Shown piece by piece: positions 1 through 10,639 of a stretch of 64,000 nt of DNA. The stretch covers positions 2,601,151 through 2,665,150 of the forward strand of contig CM021320.1 in the NCBI GenBank assembly GCA_010645155.1, in the 5' to 3' direction. The DNA is from Tigriopus japonicus (taxonomy: Eukaryota; Arthropoda; Copepoda; Harpacticoida; Harpacticidae). The notes beneath the pieces are model-generated. The model was given only the letters and a program-made list of their open reading frames with translations, searched no databases and was not told the DNA's origin. A program made the position numbers and the translations under genes. Each line of letters starts with the position of its first letter. Position 1 is the stretch's first letter.

Positions 1-418
1 ATTCATGGGCTCTGTCCCAACCCAGGATTTGAGATCAGTTGTAGCGATCGTAGAGGTTTTACGTGCGCTGTGAGAGCACCTCCAAATCCTAAGGAATCAA
101 GGCTAGTTCGAACAATGAAGTCCTCCTCTCTTCTTTATCGGGCTCCTTCATTGTTCAATTTGTTGCCTATTTGCCTTCGTCGGGAATATGTAGGAGCTGA
201 TCCTCTAACAGCATTTAAGGCAGGATTGGACAAATTTTTGAATACTATTCCTGACCAACCCATTATTCAAGGGTTGTACAGATCTGCCAACAGTAACTCA
301 TTGGTAGATCAAATTTCAAATAAACATTAATTATTGAAACTATAATAATGATTAACTCTCTTTACAGGGAATCCCATTCCTTGTAGCGGTATTGAAAAAT
401 CCGCCCCCCCCCCCAAAA
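1..418 (+). mobile_element. 5'-truncated LINE tail, copy 1
   Basis: The frame is open from the window edge to the stop near 330. It encodes the C-terminal end of a non-LTR retrotransposon reverse transcriptase. Visible landmarks are IHGLCPNPGFEISCSDRRGF, then LLYRAPSLFNLLP, then AFKAGLDKFLNTIPDQP, a pattern typical of the C-terminus of CR1/jockey-like polymerases. A short 3' UTR with GGAATCCCATTCCTTG and an A-rich tail end near 418 follows. There is no convincing start codon because the rest of the element lies outside the window. Three more copies of this family occur at 10640, 16805 (minus) and 27365. The family assignment is from remembered pattern, not a search. Confidence 0.8.
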
Positions 419-542
419 AAAAAGTAAATACCCATTCCTTTGAAGCAAAGGCAATCACAAAAGTGATTTGATTCCTTCAGGCTGTTTTTTTTTGGTTACA
501 GTTGTCCATGATTAAAGAAGTGCCCAAGAGCAATAAATCTAA

Positions 543-832
543 AATGGATTAGTACGGTCGGACGAATTCAGCTAGGGATTCTTGGGGCCAAATAACTAGA
601 GGTGGGTCAGATCTTAGGCTTTGATGTTCACAAATTTGAATTTTGTTATTCTAGGGAAAAGTTCTATTTTAGCTTAATCCCAAGTTGCTAAAAACAAATT
701 TTTAATCAAGCTCAGGAATTTTCAGCAATCTTTTATCACGTTTGTTGAGGGGTAAGTCTAGACTCCGACACATCCCTAGCCATTTGGCCCCAACAATCCC
801 CAGCTGAATTCGTCCGACCGAACTAATCCATT
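543..832. mobile_element. Foldback MITE, family K copy 1
   Basis: The two ends are imperfect inverted repeats of about 60 bp. The 5' arm starts AATGGATTAGTACGGTCGGA and continues through GACGAATTCAGCT and TTGGGGCCAAAT to CTAG. The 3' arm is its reverse complement with a few mismatches. The core has no coding capacity. A second copy with the same arms lies at 38372-38638. No clear target site duplication was found. Confidence 0.8.
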
Positions 833-837
833 ACCTC

Positions 838-1240
838 TTTAGGGTTGATTTCCGTGGGTCCCAATTTTGATGATGGTTCAATGATGGTCGAAAGAACAAA
901 TCAAGTTTATTAGTTTGATGTGATTTTTTTTTTGGACTTTCATTTGAGTCGTTCTGTATGAGTGGTGGAACAATCCAATGAAGGTTTTTTAGTTGTCTGG
1001 ATGCACTTTAAGCTCTTGGAACCGTTAGAAGGCATTTGCACCCAATAACTTAATAACACCCAATAACACCCAATGCTACATTATGTCATCATCGGGATTC
1101 AAGTCGAAACCTCTTTGGTTTTGTCAAATTTCGAGACATTTTTCTTGTTTGCGTATAAAGCTATTTGATTTGTTTTAGAACCATTAGCTTTCTTTTCCTC
1201 GCCAAAACGGAACGACTTCCATCTCAATCCTACACTTTGA
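838..1240. repeat. Dispersed repeat family E, copy 1
   Basis: This stretch is recognisably similar to 25553-25800. Shared blocks include TTTCCGTGG, GATGGTTCAATG/TATGGTTCAATG, and a block ending in AACCATTA(A/G)CTTTCTT followed by CTCGCCAAA. No open frame spans it and the family is not recognised. It starts right after the 3' end of the foldback MITE at 543-832. Confidence 0.6.
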
Positions 1241-1310
1241 CAAGTAAGTCGTGACCCCTGTTAAGACTAAAACTATTGATATAAGAATTGCGTCATGTAC
1301 AGTATGTCAT

Positions 1311-1690
1311 TCAGTAACAGGAGTTTTCCCCTCCCAACTCCACAACTTTTCTGACCTTGTTTGACATCGATTTAATGAGAGATTCCAGGGTATCAAGATT
1401 TATCTCAGACCATGCTGATTGCAATTGTCTTTTCAATTGAAAAATAGTCGATGCTGGATTCATTTCAGACACTCTCATTTTAAGGATTGCCCACAAATTT
1501 TCAATGGAATTCAGGTTTGGGGAATTGCCTGGCCATTAACCTTTCCTCCAATACCGTTGAAAATTATTTTCTAACCATTTGATGGTTGTTTTATTTGTGT
1601 GGGGAGGAGCGCTGTCCACAGACCATATAATGGCATTATATGATCTGTGGCGCTGTCTTGATCTCCATCAAAGAACGCTCGCTCGAACAC
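1311..1690 (-). pseudogene. Tc1-like transposase relic (C-terminal part)
   Basis: Reading the minus strand gives a DDE transposase C-terminus: the DSAPPHTNKTTIKWLENNF block carrying the second catalytic Asp, then WPGNSPNLNSIENLWAILK carrying the third catalytic residue (Glu), then an ordinary C-terminal helix region ending at a stop at 1311. DD34E Tc1 elements share this arrangement. An in-frame stop precedes the WPGNSP motif and the N-terminal half is missing, so it is dead. The frame is also interrupted next to the catalytic Asp codon by the 33-bp palindrome at 1617-1649. Removing that palindrome and one copy of its flanking 8-mer restores the frame. Confidence 0.8.
1617..1649. mobile_element. 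33-bp palindromic micro-insertion
   Basis: The insert is a near-perfect palindrome. The left arm is CACAGACCATATAATG and the right arm is its reverse complement with one mismatch. It is flanked on both sides by GCGCTGTC (1609-1616 and 1650-1657). It lies inside the Tc1 transposase relic, which is continuous without it. An 8-bp duplication is the size made by hAT-type transposases, but an element this small cannot be assigned to a family with confidence. Confidence 0.75.
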
Positions 1691-1884
1691 ATGCCCGCAC
1701 AAACACGGTCGATTTCAAAGTGACGCTTTTTTTGACTCGAATTTCGGGTGGCTCCCTTTGAGAAGTACATTTTGCTCACTCTCGACTGAAGAGAGCAGCT
1801 CCCCCTATAATCAAAGCAGAACCTTGAACTATTTTAAAGGGATTGAAGTATTGCTGTTAAGAAAGGCGGATTGTAATAAACTTT

Positions 1885-1975
1885 TTGACCAAAGACCTAA
1901 ACACGGCCTAATATGGCAACACTCGAACTAAATCACGTTCGAGTTACATCGGTAATTATTAAAATCAGAGTTGGC
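1885..1975 (+). repeat. Dispersed repeat family F, copy 1
   Basis: The block AAAGACCTAAAC, then TGGCAACACTCGAACTA, then CGAGTT and an AT-rich stretch is repeated in inverted orientation at about 29750-29830. It is not coding and the family is not recognised. Confidence 0.5.
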
Positions 1976-2105
1976 AGAGAGGAGACGCTGGGGCAGACAG
2001 GCCTAACATTTTGTTGGACAATTTTCAGGCCCCAGCTGACCTTTGGCTGTGACGTTTCCCAAGCAGTTGTGCCTAAACAAGTTCGTTTCGTTTGTAGGGT
2101 TGAAG

Positions 2106-2644
2106 TAAGGGTGGGCGAGAAGCCGGCTTTTTGGCCTTTTGGTGTCGGCATCAACACCAGGTCTCTGGTGCCGACATTTTAAGGCTTAAAGAGTTTTTGA
2201 AAAACGTACTGCCCGCCCACAAACTTGATCCCAATTTTGATTGTAAATATGAAGGACAAAACAAAATCCAATATCATTAATTTTTGTTCCATCATAAAAA
2301 TAAACGCTTACCAAACTCCAAAAATAGACCTGCAAAGCAAGAAAATCACACACCCAGCTATGGTATTATAAAATGTAAGCCTAAGTTGCCCTCTCTCCAT
2401 TTTATGTGGAACTAACATGAACTTAAATGTCTTTAGAATGGGTAGGTCTGTCAAAACTGGTGCTCCATATTACAGTCCAGAAGGGCACATTTTGTTTGAC
2501 TTAATTATAAGGAACACGCTATCGGTGTCAATGTCGACACCACGACGTTGATGGGCAACTTTAACACAGGTGTCGGTGTCGGTATGGGTGTCAACCTGTC
2601 GGTGTCGGAATCGAGGGCAAAATTGCCGCTGTCACCCATCCCTA
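2106..2644. mobile_element. Non-autonomous hAT-like element, family A copy 1
   Basis: The element begins TAAGGGTGGGCGAG and ends CACCCATCCCTA, which are imperfect inverted termini. It is flanked by a perfect 8-bp duplication, GGTTGAAG, at 2098-2105 and 2645-2652. The interior holds GGTGTCGG-rich stretches near both ends and no transposase. TAGGG-type termini with 8-bp duplications are characteristic of the hAT superfamily. A longer copy is at 24323-25475. Confidence 0.88.
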
Positions 2645-2847
2645 GGTTGAAGTCAGGGTCACTTGTTGTTTGTTTAGGCACAACTTAAGCAATAATCATC
2701 GGAAATATCAAGTTTTCACCTGCAACCTTTGCTCTTCAACAGCTGTAACTCATCGAACAAAAATTTCCGTTTATCCACCCTGTGATAAAAAGGATTTCGA
2801 GCTAACAGTGCTGCCATTTATTTTTACTTTATTTACTTGGAGATAAG

Positions 2848-3835
2848 TAGGGCTGAATATTTTAGGTTAATTTTTTGGGCAAATTATGACATAATTAGGT
2901 TGCCCAAAACTACGTTTTAGGTTTTTTTAGGTTGAATAGATTACACCTTTTACAGTGGCTTTTCAGACCAAATTTTGCCTTTTATCTATTGTTTTTCAGC
3001 ACTTTACTCTTGGCAAGAGTAAAAGCAGTTGAGCAGAGACAAAGGCAATGAAAATTTTATTTGGCAGTTGGGGAAAATGCCAGTATAGAAAAGTTTGTGC
3101 CAGTGAAATTTGTTAAGCGGTAGAATATGGCAGAAAGTGGCAAAAATGCGACCAAAAAACCCAGATCAAAAATTGTCGACCCAAAAAAGGAGATCGGCAA
3201 TTTTTGACCTAAAATGAGACCGAAAATTGTCGACCTAAACACGGAGATCGGAATTTTTTGACCTTAAAACGAGTTCAGAAATTTTTGACCTTAAAACGAG
3301 TTCTGAAATATTTTACCTTAAAACGAGTTCAGAAAATTTTGACCTTAAAACGAGTTCAGAAATTTTTGACCTAAAAACGAGTTTAAAAAATTTTCGACTT
3401 AAAAAAAGAAATTAAAAATTTGCGCCCTAAAAACGAGATGAAATGACTGAAAACGAGACGAGAGAAAAATATGACTTCAAAAAATGACAGTGAGCGCCCT
3501 TAATTGGCAGTATGTCGGCCTGAAACCACCTGATAAAGCTAATTCGGTATGTTGATGAGATGAAAAACATTGTGGCTCCCACTCTTCTACTTTCTTCCTT
3601 TTTTTTGTTTTAAAGACATTGGGGTAATTTTCAAGTGGGCGTAGTCAAATGACTTTAGGGTGAGAAAAAAGTTAATTTTAGGTTGAAAACTTAGTTTTAG
3701 GTAAAAATTTCCCGAAAAATGCGAGAAAAAAGTTAATTTTAGTTTGGAAACTTATTTTTAGGTAAAAATTGCCCAAAAAAGGCGTTTTAGGTTAAAACCT
3801 AGGTTTTTATGTAAAACCTAAAATATTCAGCCCTA
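2848..3835. mobile_element. Non-autonomous hAT-like element, family C
   Basis: The termini are perfect inverted repeats starting TAGGGCTGAATATTTTAGGT. The flanks are a perfect 8-bp duplication, GAGATAAG, at 2840-2847 and 3836-3843. The interior is non-coding. It contains a degenerate tandem array at about 3150-3420 with a unit near 28 bp that includes TTAAAACGAGTTCAGAAA, and TTTTAGGT repeats toward both ends. Confidence 0.9.
3150..3420. repeat. Degenerate tandem array inside the family C element
   Basis: Roughly nine units of about 28 bp carry the core AAAACGAGTTCAGAAATTTT followed by GACC. Units drift toward GAGACCGAAAATTGTCGACC at the left. Internal arrays of this type are common in non-autonomous DNA elements. 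Confidence 0.7.
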
Positions 3836-3843
3836 GAGATAAG

Positions 3844-5013
3844 GTATCTTACCCTTTGAGAATTTTAGTGATGGTAAGCTTTTTGACCCTTAAGTGCCAA
3901 AATGGCAAAAGTATGGCAAAATACGGACTCGAAATCCATCAGTACTTTTTAGCCACTGAAAAACTTGTTTTTGGATATCCACGTGTCTAAACGAAGTGAT
4001 TGAGAAAAGCAGTAAATTTGAAAAGGTTCACGACTTTATTGTCACAGTGTAGTTAATGTGACTTTAATGAATCTTGGATTCGATTTATCGAGCTTTGATT
4101 ATGCTCACAGACGCACCCAACATCCAAAGCATCTGATCTGTGGATCGTTTTGAAGTGAGAGGTCAATGTAGCTTTTGAAAAGTCCTTTTTCGAGGACAGT
4201 CTGGAATCGTGGACTTCCTAAACATTGCCAGAAACTAAAAGGGAATCAAGTTCCTTTGGCACCATTGATCACCCGTATGGAAAAGTGTAATAGCCAAAAG
4301 GAGGCTAACGAAAGATGGACAGCAAAACCCATTTGTAAGATTTTATTGCTTATTTTTGGAAACGAGAAAATGTGGAAGACATTGTTCTGTTTCCCAAATG
4401 GCAAAGATTTAGGTGTCATAGTGTAGAGAGGTCTAAGTTGCGCCAGCGTAACCGAAAGTACTTTCGGTCGAAATTTCAGCCATAAGGAGTGAAATTAGAG
4501 AAATACCGTGGATTTATTCGTCCAAAATCCCATAAAATAGTATATTTTCAGACTTGAAAATACCTTCAACACCAGAAGCAAAATGAAAAATAAGGTAATA
4601 TGTGTGGGTTATAATTTTGAAGTTAGCCTCTCTTTCGGCCCAAACTTTTAGTTTCGCTTAAAAGCACCTTGTCGCCATCAAATTTCGCTCATTTGATTCA
4701 TTTTTGAGGAACTCCCTGGCACATATTCATAATTCATTCAATTTCCGCAGTCTTGCCATTTCATTCACTTTCTCCTTTACTTGAATCAAATATGACGAAT
4801 CGGTCCTACAAATGATCGGAACCGAATAGCGTACGGTGACTGTCAATAATTCGTCAAATACCTGAGCGGTTCACTGACGTCGGAAAGTGTGAACGTGACG
4901 CGCGTCGTTGGATGAACACGTCGATCATTTAGTGTTAAGGATCAGTGTTATATCGCGATCCTCGTAGTCAAAACATCATTGCCCAAATTCCAGTTGCGAA
5001 TCGTTTCTTATCC
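3844..5013. other. Intergenic, no gene recognised
   Basis: No conserved coding signal was seen. A short palindromic block ACCGAAAGTACTTTCGGT near 4450 resembles the end of the element at 17325-17662 and may be a fragment of that family. The last few hundred bases (to 5013) are presumably the promoter and 5' UTR of the following gene. They contain an arthropod initiator-like TCAGT at 4942-4946 and a CRE-like TGACGTC at 4876, both weak evidence. Confidence 0.4.
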
Positions 5014-5484
5014 ATGTCGGAAAAACGACCAAACCCAAGATTAAACCATAATCGAAGTCAAGTTCGTGCGGATGAAAAAAGTTCCAAGTTAAAGGATCCC
5101 AAAAAGGACGAGAACCAACCCGAGATTATCGTCGTCATCCCTAAAGGAATCAAAATTCCTCCTACCTCAAGATCAAGCTCACCAACTTCGGTTATTTCGG
5201 TCAAGCAAAGAATACTTGCCCTTTGGACGTTTTGGGATTGTTCCACTCGAAAACTCCTCTTGAATCGTGACAAAAGGAACCTTGTCGAACATGCTTGTAC
5301 AGTGCTAATTTTTCTTGGATTATCTCTCCTGATCATCGTGGTGGTGTGTATATTTTTGTATTCCAAATCCAAACTGGAAAGCATCATTGGAACAAGAAGC
5401 CCTGTCGAACCGACGACCTCTGTGAATTTTGATGATCCCGCAACGAATTTGTTACCCGACGCTGTGGCTTCCGCCACTTTCTGA
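5014..5484 (+). CDS. Predicted single-pass membrane protein, 156 residues
   Basis: A single open frame starts at the first ATG (5014, MSEKRPN); the frame is open further upstream but without an ATG. Residues 1-90 are basic, polar and probably disordered, with a Ser/Pro-rich patch around 51-60. Residues about 95-117 form one strong hydrophobic segment (VLIFLGLSLLIIVVVCIFLY) followed by a Lys-containing stop-transfer stretch. The last 40 residues are Pro/Thr-rich. There is no signal peptide, so the segment is probably a signal anchor, but topology cannot be settled here. No family is recognised. The protein could be one exon of a longer gene, though the frame ends in a normal stop without an obvious donor. 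There are no close neighbours. Confidence 0.55.
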   Translation: MSEKRPNPRLNHNRSQVRADEKSSKLKDPKKDENQPEIIVVIPKGIKIPPTSRSSSPTSVISVKQRILALWTFWDCSTRKLLLNRDKRNLVEHACTVLIFLGLSLLIIVVVCIFLYSKSKLESIIGTRSPVEPTTSVNFDDPATNLLPDAVASATF

Positions 5485-8400
5485 GTCCGTTACAAACTTC
5501 CTAATATTTACTTGAAGCCAAGAGCGTGGAACTGATCAATTAGTGCGTGTAATATGGAACATCCCGTCGTGAATATTTCGAGCAGTCTCGAGTGTGTTCC
5601 CAGGACATCAGATCGATCTTGGTTCTATACTATCGAGGGTGAATAATATTCTAGGATCTTGTCTTGCTCTGATTTGTTATCGAAAATGAAAGTGTTGTGA
5701 TGTCAATAGGTTCCACGAGAAAATGGTGATGAATGAATCGCTGTCGGATCCCGGAAATGAATGGATTTGTTGACAAAAACCTCTGAGGCAGAAAGGGATG
5801 GTTGGCGAAGAAGTGTATATGGGACCTGATCAGAGTCGTTTACCACAACCAAGTATACCTAATTGAGTGTAAATAATCCCATGATGTTAGATGTTCCTCG
5901 GTGCAATATATCATTGATGACTGAATTGGTAAAAAGCAAAATGTCAATGAGGAAATTAGCGACAAACCACCAAGTGCATGGAGGCCACATACGTATAATT
6001 GAAGTGGTGTTCAACAAATTCGACCAGAACCAAATCGCTAGACTTTTAGCAGCACGGATGCTTTTTTCTTAACAAAGCGTGAAACTATTGGTATCCTCGC
6101 GTTCAGTTGGTCTTAATGCTGGTCGAAAAATGAAATGTCTCTACGATTAGTAAGTTGGTGGTAACCTCACTTTGATTGTTCAATTGGCCTTGTGAGAATC
6201 CAATTTAGTTTGTTAGATTCATTGGTATGTAAAACCGATCAATTTGCAAGGATGTTATGTCCTTTTACGCAAATTTCCTTATTTTATTCCAAAACCCTTG
6301 CGAGGAAATTTTTCAAATGTGACCAGAATCCCGTGTGTGTAAAACGCACATTAGTGACATGGCCGAAAACACGGACGGAGTGCTGATGATTGAGGTTGGG
6401 AAGCGAACATTCATTCTACGAGCTTGATGTTGACTGAGGCATAAAATTGTAATGGGATTTTATCAAACGGCAGCATCCCCGGTAGACTGCCATCGATTTT
6501 GGCGCCCGGGAAAACAACTCCTTGGCAGAGTTGGGATGTGAATTCAACCATCCCATTATTCCATGCACTCATGAATGCTGGCAAAAGCATCCAAAATTGA
6601 ACTTCCTGGCAATGTTCTTTTTTTTCGTCTGAAACAATTAGCAATCATTATACATGATTAAAATTGCATGTGATAGATCAGCAAAACGTCTCTCATTTTT
6701 TATCCATGACACCTAGCATTTCATAAAAGATGTCAAGATATTCTTTAAATCAACTTTTGTGACATGTTATCACTGTTTGGTATTGCTTTTTGTGGTTGCT
6801 ATTTTCAGCCGTTTATATTTTTCAAGAGGAATCTTTGAGGTGTTAAAACACATTCAAAAATGGGCTATTCTTATATTTGTCTAGGGACAACTCCGGAGTG
6901 GACATGGGCTAAGCTTATTATTATTTTGTTTTTCTTCTCGGGAAAACTGAACCCTAAAAGTTGATATTTCATTCCTCTTTTGAACTACCATAGCACTTTT
7001 TCCTTCTTTTTTATGATCACCTGTATTTTTTTAATAACAGAAATTGCAACTTTATGGAAATTTGACAAAAATGAAAATGAATAAGAAATCACTTGAAAAA
7101 GTCACATTTTTTTCCTCCCACAACGTAATTTAGGTCCACATCAGATCATCTCTGACTACTTTAAGGTTTCCTAATTCATCCAGTAAAAAGTGTCCCAGCT
7201 TCGCCAAAGTCACGTTCACTTAAAGGTATCCTTACCTCGGCATGGTTTCCCTATTTAAAAACTAATAATTTAAAAATTGAACTCATTGAAGCGTATGATC
7301 ACAACACCGGCAGTACTCATGAATACCCGAATGTTCCCACATCAGAAAAGATTCCAACTCACTTCTCTCGAGATCAGCAGCCAGTCTCAGTAATCGAGGA
7401 TATGGTTGGTACACCACCATTTGTCTGACACAAGTCGAAAGCTGAACAGAAGCTACACGACTCTTAGGGATCACTTGGGCAATACCAATGGAGTGTGTGT
7501 ATGTGTGCTGAGAATGACGATCAAATGAAAGCCCCTTTAAGCGTCAGCAAGTAATGCATTCCGCAGGATGGAATGGGTACGGTATCAGAAAAGGGAAGAG
7601 GAAAAACGGAAGGAAGACCTTTGGCGTTGTTGGGGTGGTGGTTCGAACCATGTCATCCCCCTCGTTTTCTCATGATTTTCCCGCGGATGCCCCCCCCCCC
7701 ACTTCAATCTGTCAACGCTTTTGGACATGGGTAATTGATTTGTAAACGCTCAAAACCACACATGAGGCAAGTGGAAAACTCTCACACGCGTGCGAAATAC
7801 GGCCCTAAATGGGAACTTTGCGAACATGCCTTTACTAAAATTTTGGTTTTTTTTTCTAAAATACATATGTACCTACGTACATGATTGGACAAATTTAACT
7901 TTTTACACTTTTCTTAATTGTGAAGACATGTGATCCTAACGCAAAAATTCATATAAGTGCTTGATGAATTGTTTTTGATGGAATATTTTCCATTAATGAG
8001 GATTACAAAATTGAAATTGAGGACGAATGAACAAGTTTAGCTCGAGTCTGAAAAAGTATTATATTCGAGACAGTAATCAAAAAACCCACATTATTTGGAA
8101 GTGAAATGCCCAACTAGGACTGTAGATTGGATCTCTTTGTGGTTGAATGTTTGTTATGGCGGATTTCGTATGGATCACACCCGAGCCGAGCGAGAATCCT
8201 GAAATACGTCGATGGATGGAGGGATCCATGAATAAGAAATGAGGATTGCGAGGGTTTAAAGCTGGCTAATCTGATTACCGTTTGATGATGAAGTGTCCTG
8301 ATGGGATGAGTTTGTTTGTCAAGTCTCCTCATTCAACAAAGAACTTGGTTTAATATCTTCATATAGAAACCTGTCAAGTTCAAGGATCGTGTGCTTTCCA

Positions 8401-8700
8401 GTTTTATTTGAATGGGGATCGCGTGCCATAAAAATTTCGAGGAATGACGATGCAATCGAATTGTTTCGCACGCTCCAAAATTAAACAGAAAACTTTAAGC
8501 AAGGAAACATTGCATAATAGATTGGAACAGTTTAAATAATAACCATTTATTTATCATTCCTGAGTTGGGAGGTTTCCATTGGTAAGAGACTAACGGGGTT
8601 TATTCATTCACTCAATCTTGGAGTTTTTCAATGAAGATTTTGTTTAATAGCTGATTCATTTTTTCATATTCCACATGGTATAAGTTGATTGCAAATTCTA
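5485..8700. other. Intergenic, nothing recognised
   Basis: About 3.2 kb with only short unconserved frames. Base composition is AT-rich with homopolymer runs. The minus-strand frame at 7283-7474 has reasonable composition but no flanking splice logic or recognised motif, so it is not called. No tRNA or structured RNA was seen by eye. Confidence 0.4.
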
Positions 8701-8917
8701 GGACACTATGAAACCTGTGTTGTTTTGTGGGCCGCGGCCCATTTGTGGACCTAGGGGTGGTCATTAGTTGGCCCAGGCACTATGGGGAAAGTCCAAAATA
8801 GTGGGCCCGTGAGCTATCTAAACTAATCAAACAGCCATCCTACTATGCTCGTGGGCCCAAAGGTCTTTGATCGTTAATTTGTGGGCCCTGGACCTACCAA
8901 CGCCTGTTTGATGGGCT
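8700..8917. repeat. GGGCC-rich flank of the foldback element, possible old hAT remnant
   Basis: The stretch carries repeated TGGGCC/GGCCCA blocks (GGGCCGCGGCCCA near 8730, GTGGGCCC near 8800, 8850 and 8880). On the far side of the foldback insertion, TGGTGGGCCTTGACC and GCGGTTGCCGACTCCTCC appear at about 9750-9790. The latter resembles a hAT-type terminus in reverse, so the foldback may have inserted into an older element. This is a weak inference. Confidence 0.35.
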
Positions 8918-8926
8918 CTTGACAAC

Positions 8927-9729
8927 GGTTCTAGAATAACTCGGTACATGGGATAACTCAACACAGGGAAACTGGATACAACGGAAAACTCGGTACAGCG
9001 GAAAACTGGGTACATCAGAAGCCTCGGTACTGGATGGAAGATTCAGAACAGGAAAACTGGGCACAATGGAAAACTGGGTACAATGGAAAACTGGGTACAG
9101 CGGAAAATTGGGTACAGCGGAAAACTGGGTACAACAGAAAACTGCGTGCTAAGAGTACTGAGTTCTTAGCAATATATATATCAGACAACTAATTCTTTCA
9201 CGGTTTGATTGTCTCACCCTTTTTGAACTTATTCCAGAAATATAAGGAATGAAACTATGGTATTTCGAAAGTGCCAGTGCCAGAGCTGCACTCTCAAAGC
9301 TCAGGGCACTCAGGTTCTTTCAGCTTTAAAATGAACGAAACCAATTGACCAAAAACTCAGTTTACAAAAATGTTATTTTTTCATTGCTTCCAAAAAAGTT
9401 TTAATAAAGTTAAAAAAAGTTCCACTACGCCTACATTGACATTTAATCGGAAGATTAAGTATGTTCATCTGGCTGATGAATTCAGTTGTCTGTTGTACCC
9501 AGTTTTCCACTGTACCCAGTTTCCACTGTACCCAGTTTCCACTGTACCCAGTTTCCACTGTACCCAGTTTCCACTGTACCCAGTTTTCCACTGTACCCAG
9601 TTTTCCATTGTACCCAGTTTCCGCTGTACCCAGTTTTCCGCTGTACCCAGTTTTCCGTTGGACCGAGTTTTCCGTTGTACCCAGTTTTCTTGTGTTGAGT
9701 TATCCCATGTACCGAGTTATCCTGGAACC
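8927..9729. mobile_element. Foldback element with inverted minisatellite arms
   Basis: The left arm starts GGTTCTAGAATAACTCGGTA and continues into tandem 16-17 bp units of the GGAAAACTGGGTACAGC type up to about 9150. The right arm (about 9490-9729) is the reverse complement of the same array and terminus. The element is flanked by a perfect 9-bp duplication, CTTGACAAC, at 8918-8926 and 9730-9738. A roughly 340-bp unique, non-coding middle separates the arms. Long inverted arms made of tandem units with 9-bp duplications are the hallmark of foldback elements. Open frames crossing the arms are translations of the repeat and are not called. Confidence 0.9.
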
Positions 9730-9738
9730 CTTGACAAC

Positions 9739-10639
9739 ACGTAGTCAAGTTGGTGGGCCTTGACCTAAAAGCGGTTGCCGACTCCTCCTGTGTACGATAA
9801 GGAGTACAAAACTTTTTCATGATAGGTGATCTATATTTCTTTTTGATTGAAGCTCTGAGATACCCTGAGGATACACATGAAGAACATTAGATTCACTCGC
9901 CACTGTTTAACAGCAGGTTTTCTATTACATATTTGCCATTGTTTTCAGTCTGATCCTTGCGCATCTCCAATTTGAAATATATACATCATTGCTACACATA
10001 CCAGAGGCCACTAGCTGGCTAATTTTGTAGGGCAAATTCAAAGATGTTTGCAAGTTAAACTTTAAGTTCATAACCATTCCGTCCCTAAGCTTAACACGCT
10101 TTCAGGGCTACCTTTTAAGAAGTAAAATTTGCGACCTACTGGCAAAATTAGTGACATTTTTTGTCATTATCGTTCGCATGATCGTGAACTAGTAGAAAGC
10201 GAGAAGTAGAGATTGGAAACGTGCATTTCAGTCAGTGGACAAAGAACCAATTATACGGAAGTAAATTAGTTCGACACTCGGAGGTCAGATCACATCACAT
10301 CAGATCACCAGATCACACCCATCGTCAAACACATTAAGTTCTACAATTTTCTTTTGTGTCAAACTTTGGATGCTTATTACAACTTGGATCCTCTAGGACT
10401 GTTCTGTGTTTATTATTGTATTATGACATGATTTAAAGGGCGCAGGACTACTCATAAGTTTGTTTTAATAAAGGTTTTTGAACAAGCCTTCGATTCGATT
10501 TTTTTTTCAAACTCCATTTTTTAAAGCCTATTTCTACTGTCGAAATGTCGGCCGAAAGTGCTTTCGGTCCATCTTGATTGATAACTGATTTGACATACCA
10601 ATGCACTCTGACTTTTTATTACAGTGCCTTAGTTTGATC
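9739..10639. other. Intergenic, no gene recognised
   Basis: No coding signal was seen. A short block near 10545-10575, GGCCGAAAGTGCTTTCGGTC, is an inverted match to the terminus of the hAT-like element at 17325, so it is probably a fragment of that family. Confidence 0.4.

Noticed and set aside
1913..2182. 89-codon plus-strand and 74-codon minus-strand frames
   Set aside because: They cross the boundary of a non-coding hAT-like element and its target duplication.
7283..7474. 63-codon minus-strand frame
   Set aside because: Plausible composition but no motif, neighbour exon or conservation evidence.
9370..9820. Overlapping open frames rich in PSFHCTQFPLYPV and its reverse
   Set aside because: They are translations of the 17-bp minisatellite in the foldback arm; frames are open on both strands because the unit lacks stops.
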